Below are positions 5,146 through 5,640 of a DNA stretch of 5,640 nucleotides, one piece after another; the stretch's first letter is position 1; every line of letters starts with the position of its first letter. Both the position numbers and the translations under genes were made by a program. The notes under the pieces are model-generated. The model was not told where the DNA came from, did no database searches, and saw only the letters and a list, made by a program, of their open reading frames with translations. This DNA is from Candidatus Hodarchaeota archaeon (lineage in GTDB: Archaea > Asgardarchaeota > Heimdallarchaeia > Hodarchaeales > YT1-057): assembly GCA_016839955.1 (NCBI GenBank), contig JAEOTI010000814.1:1-5640 (forward strand), read 5' to 3'.

Positions 5146-5449
5146 ACCTTACCCTCTTCCACTTATCTGCAAGTACCTTGATTTCTCCTTCCTCCATTTT
5201 CTGAACGATGACGGCTCCAACATCTTTTGGATTCTCTATAGACATACGTTTGAAACTCTCTAACAAAACACTCGAGTCTTCTGAGATCACATCAGTGAGC
5301 ATCTGATCTAAACCCTGCCAAATAGCCAGTTCTACTAAATCCGTCTCAGAAAAATCTGGAGCTCCCATTACCTTGCGGGCAACGGGTAAAAATCCTCCTA
5401 TCCACCTCCATGTCTCATCAGAGATGAAAACCTTGTGTGAATCTTTCAT
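5138..5449 (-). CDS. Ribbon-helix-helix-like small protein, candidate antitoxin/regulator of the HEPN gene
   Basis: The 103 residues start with KVFISDETWRWI (6-17), like the strand and first helix of an RHH domain (compare V-x-[LI]-x-[DE]-x). A longer-than-usual loop (18-32, with GFLPVARKVMGAPDF) leads to SETDLVELAIWQGLDQML (34-51), which closely follows the RHH second-helix pattern S-x-[ST]-[DE]-L-[VI]-x-x-A-x-x-x-G-L. Residues 52-103 form an acidic then basic tail (KWKRVR) that could contact a partner. ATG 5449 is preceded by TGAGGGGA with about 6 nt spacing. The stop TAA (5140-5138) overlaps the HEPN start by 8 nt, the usual antitoxin-first order. If correct, it would dimerise, bind its own promoter and neutralise the HEPN ribonuclease. 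The loop is long for RHH, so a different small helical fold is possible. Confidence 0.55.
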   Translation of the reverse strand: MKDSHKVFISDETWRWIGGFLPVARKVMGAPDFSETDLVELAIWQGLDQMLTDVISEDSSVLLESFKRMSIENPKDVGAVIVQKMEEGEIKVLADKWKRVRCV

Positions 5450-5640
5450 GGAAATCCCCTCAATATTCCTTTTTTCACAACAAACACCTTCTCAAAACTC
5501 AAGAAAACTCATTTCATCAGGACTATGTTGTAAAAGTTGATATCAATATGTGTTGTCTTCGTGATGGTCTCAAATCAGGCTTCTTTCAGGGAAAAACTAA
5601 TACAACACACACTTAGATAACTATCAAGCCTATTATTTAA
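5450..5640. other. Upstream region of the RHH/HEPN operon, no gene supported
   Basis: Besides the direct repeats, this stretch holds a perfect 10-bp palindrome (TTGATATCAA, 5537-5546) and an inverted pair TGTGTTGT (5549-5556) / ACAACACA (5602-5609) separated by 45 bases. Open frames are at most about 22 codons long and lack ribosome binding sites. It probably contains the operon promoter and the edge of the next, unseen region. Confidence 0.4.
5491..5511 (-). promoter_or_regulatory. Tandem direct repeats, candidate operator of the RHH/HEPN operon
   Basis: The octamer AAAACTCA occurs at 5494-5501 and 5504-5511 with a 10-bp period, and a further CTCA at 5491-5494 adds a partial third unit. This is 45-62 bases upstream of the start at 5449. 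RHH repressors bind side by side to short repeats about one helical turn apart, so this is a plausible autoregulatory site. No clear TATA box is visible beside it. Confidence 0.35.

Noticed and set aside
5537..5609. TTGATATCAA palindrome and the TGTGTTGT/ACAACACA inverted pair
   Set aside because: The palindrome is only 10 bp and the inverted arms only 8 bp with a 45-base loop; both are expected by chance in AT-rich DNA and are not placed at a gene start.
5548..5616. 22-codon plus-strand frame (MCCLRDGLKSGFFQGK...)
   Set aside because: No ribosome binding site, very short, in the promoter region of the opposite operon, and no recognisable family.

Overview
This AT-rich window (about one third G+C by eye) carries six substantial open genes, several small or broken ones, and no recognisable housekeeping operon, tRNA, rRNA or CRISPR array. 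It looks like an accessory (defence- or mobile-type) region of a prokaryote. I lean towards an archaeon, for three reasons: TATA-box-like elements lie upstream of some genes, AGGTGA-type ribosome binding sites are common, and the N-terminus of the HNH protein matches the FEN1/XPG pattern better than the bacterial Pol I 5'-nuclease pattern. None of this is decisive, because AGGTGA sites and GTG/TTG starts also occur in bacteria.

Plus-strand half (1-2152): the possible tail of a gene entering from the left is followed by an orphan multi-pass membrane protein (108-1100). After a spacer with a palindromic TATA-like element come an 86-residue protein (1243-1503), a small nuclease with a PD-(D/E)XK active site and an N-terminal four-cysteine cluster (1555-1998), and possibly a 43-residue peptide (2021-2152).

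Minus-strand half, converging on the first (2189-5449): read in its own direction, it begins with a 103-residue ribbon-helix-helix-like protein (5449-5138). This overlaps by 8 nt a 418-residue HEPN-type protein with an R-x4-H ribonuclease motif (5145-3889). The layout resembles an antitoxin-toxin operon, with direct repeats upstream that could be an operator. A 49-residue frame overlaps the HEPN stop by 4 nt; it is either a coupled small gene or the frameshifted tail of the HEPN gene. Next is a nuclease-like gene whose first ~250 nt (3569-3320) are broken by frameshifts and stops and whose remainder is open (3319-2189). The open part encodes a FEN/XPG-like helix-hairpin-helix segment, a duplicated charged helical segment and two tandem HNH modules, the second without its catalytic histidine pair.

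The strongest leads are the candidate RHH/HEPN two-gene system, the duplicated and partly inactivated HNH gene with its decayed FEN-like front end, and the Cys-cluster PD-(D/E)XK nuclease with its small upstream neighbour. Several of the breaks are single-base changes in A/T runs, so assembly error has to be weighed against real decay.
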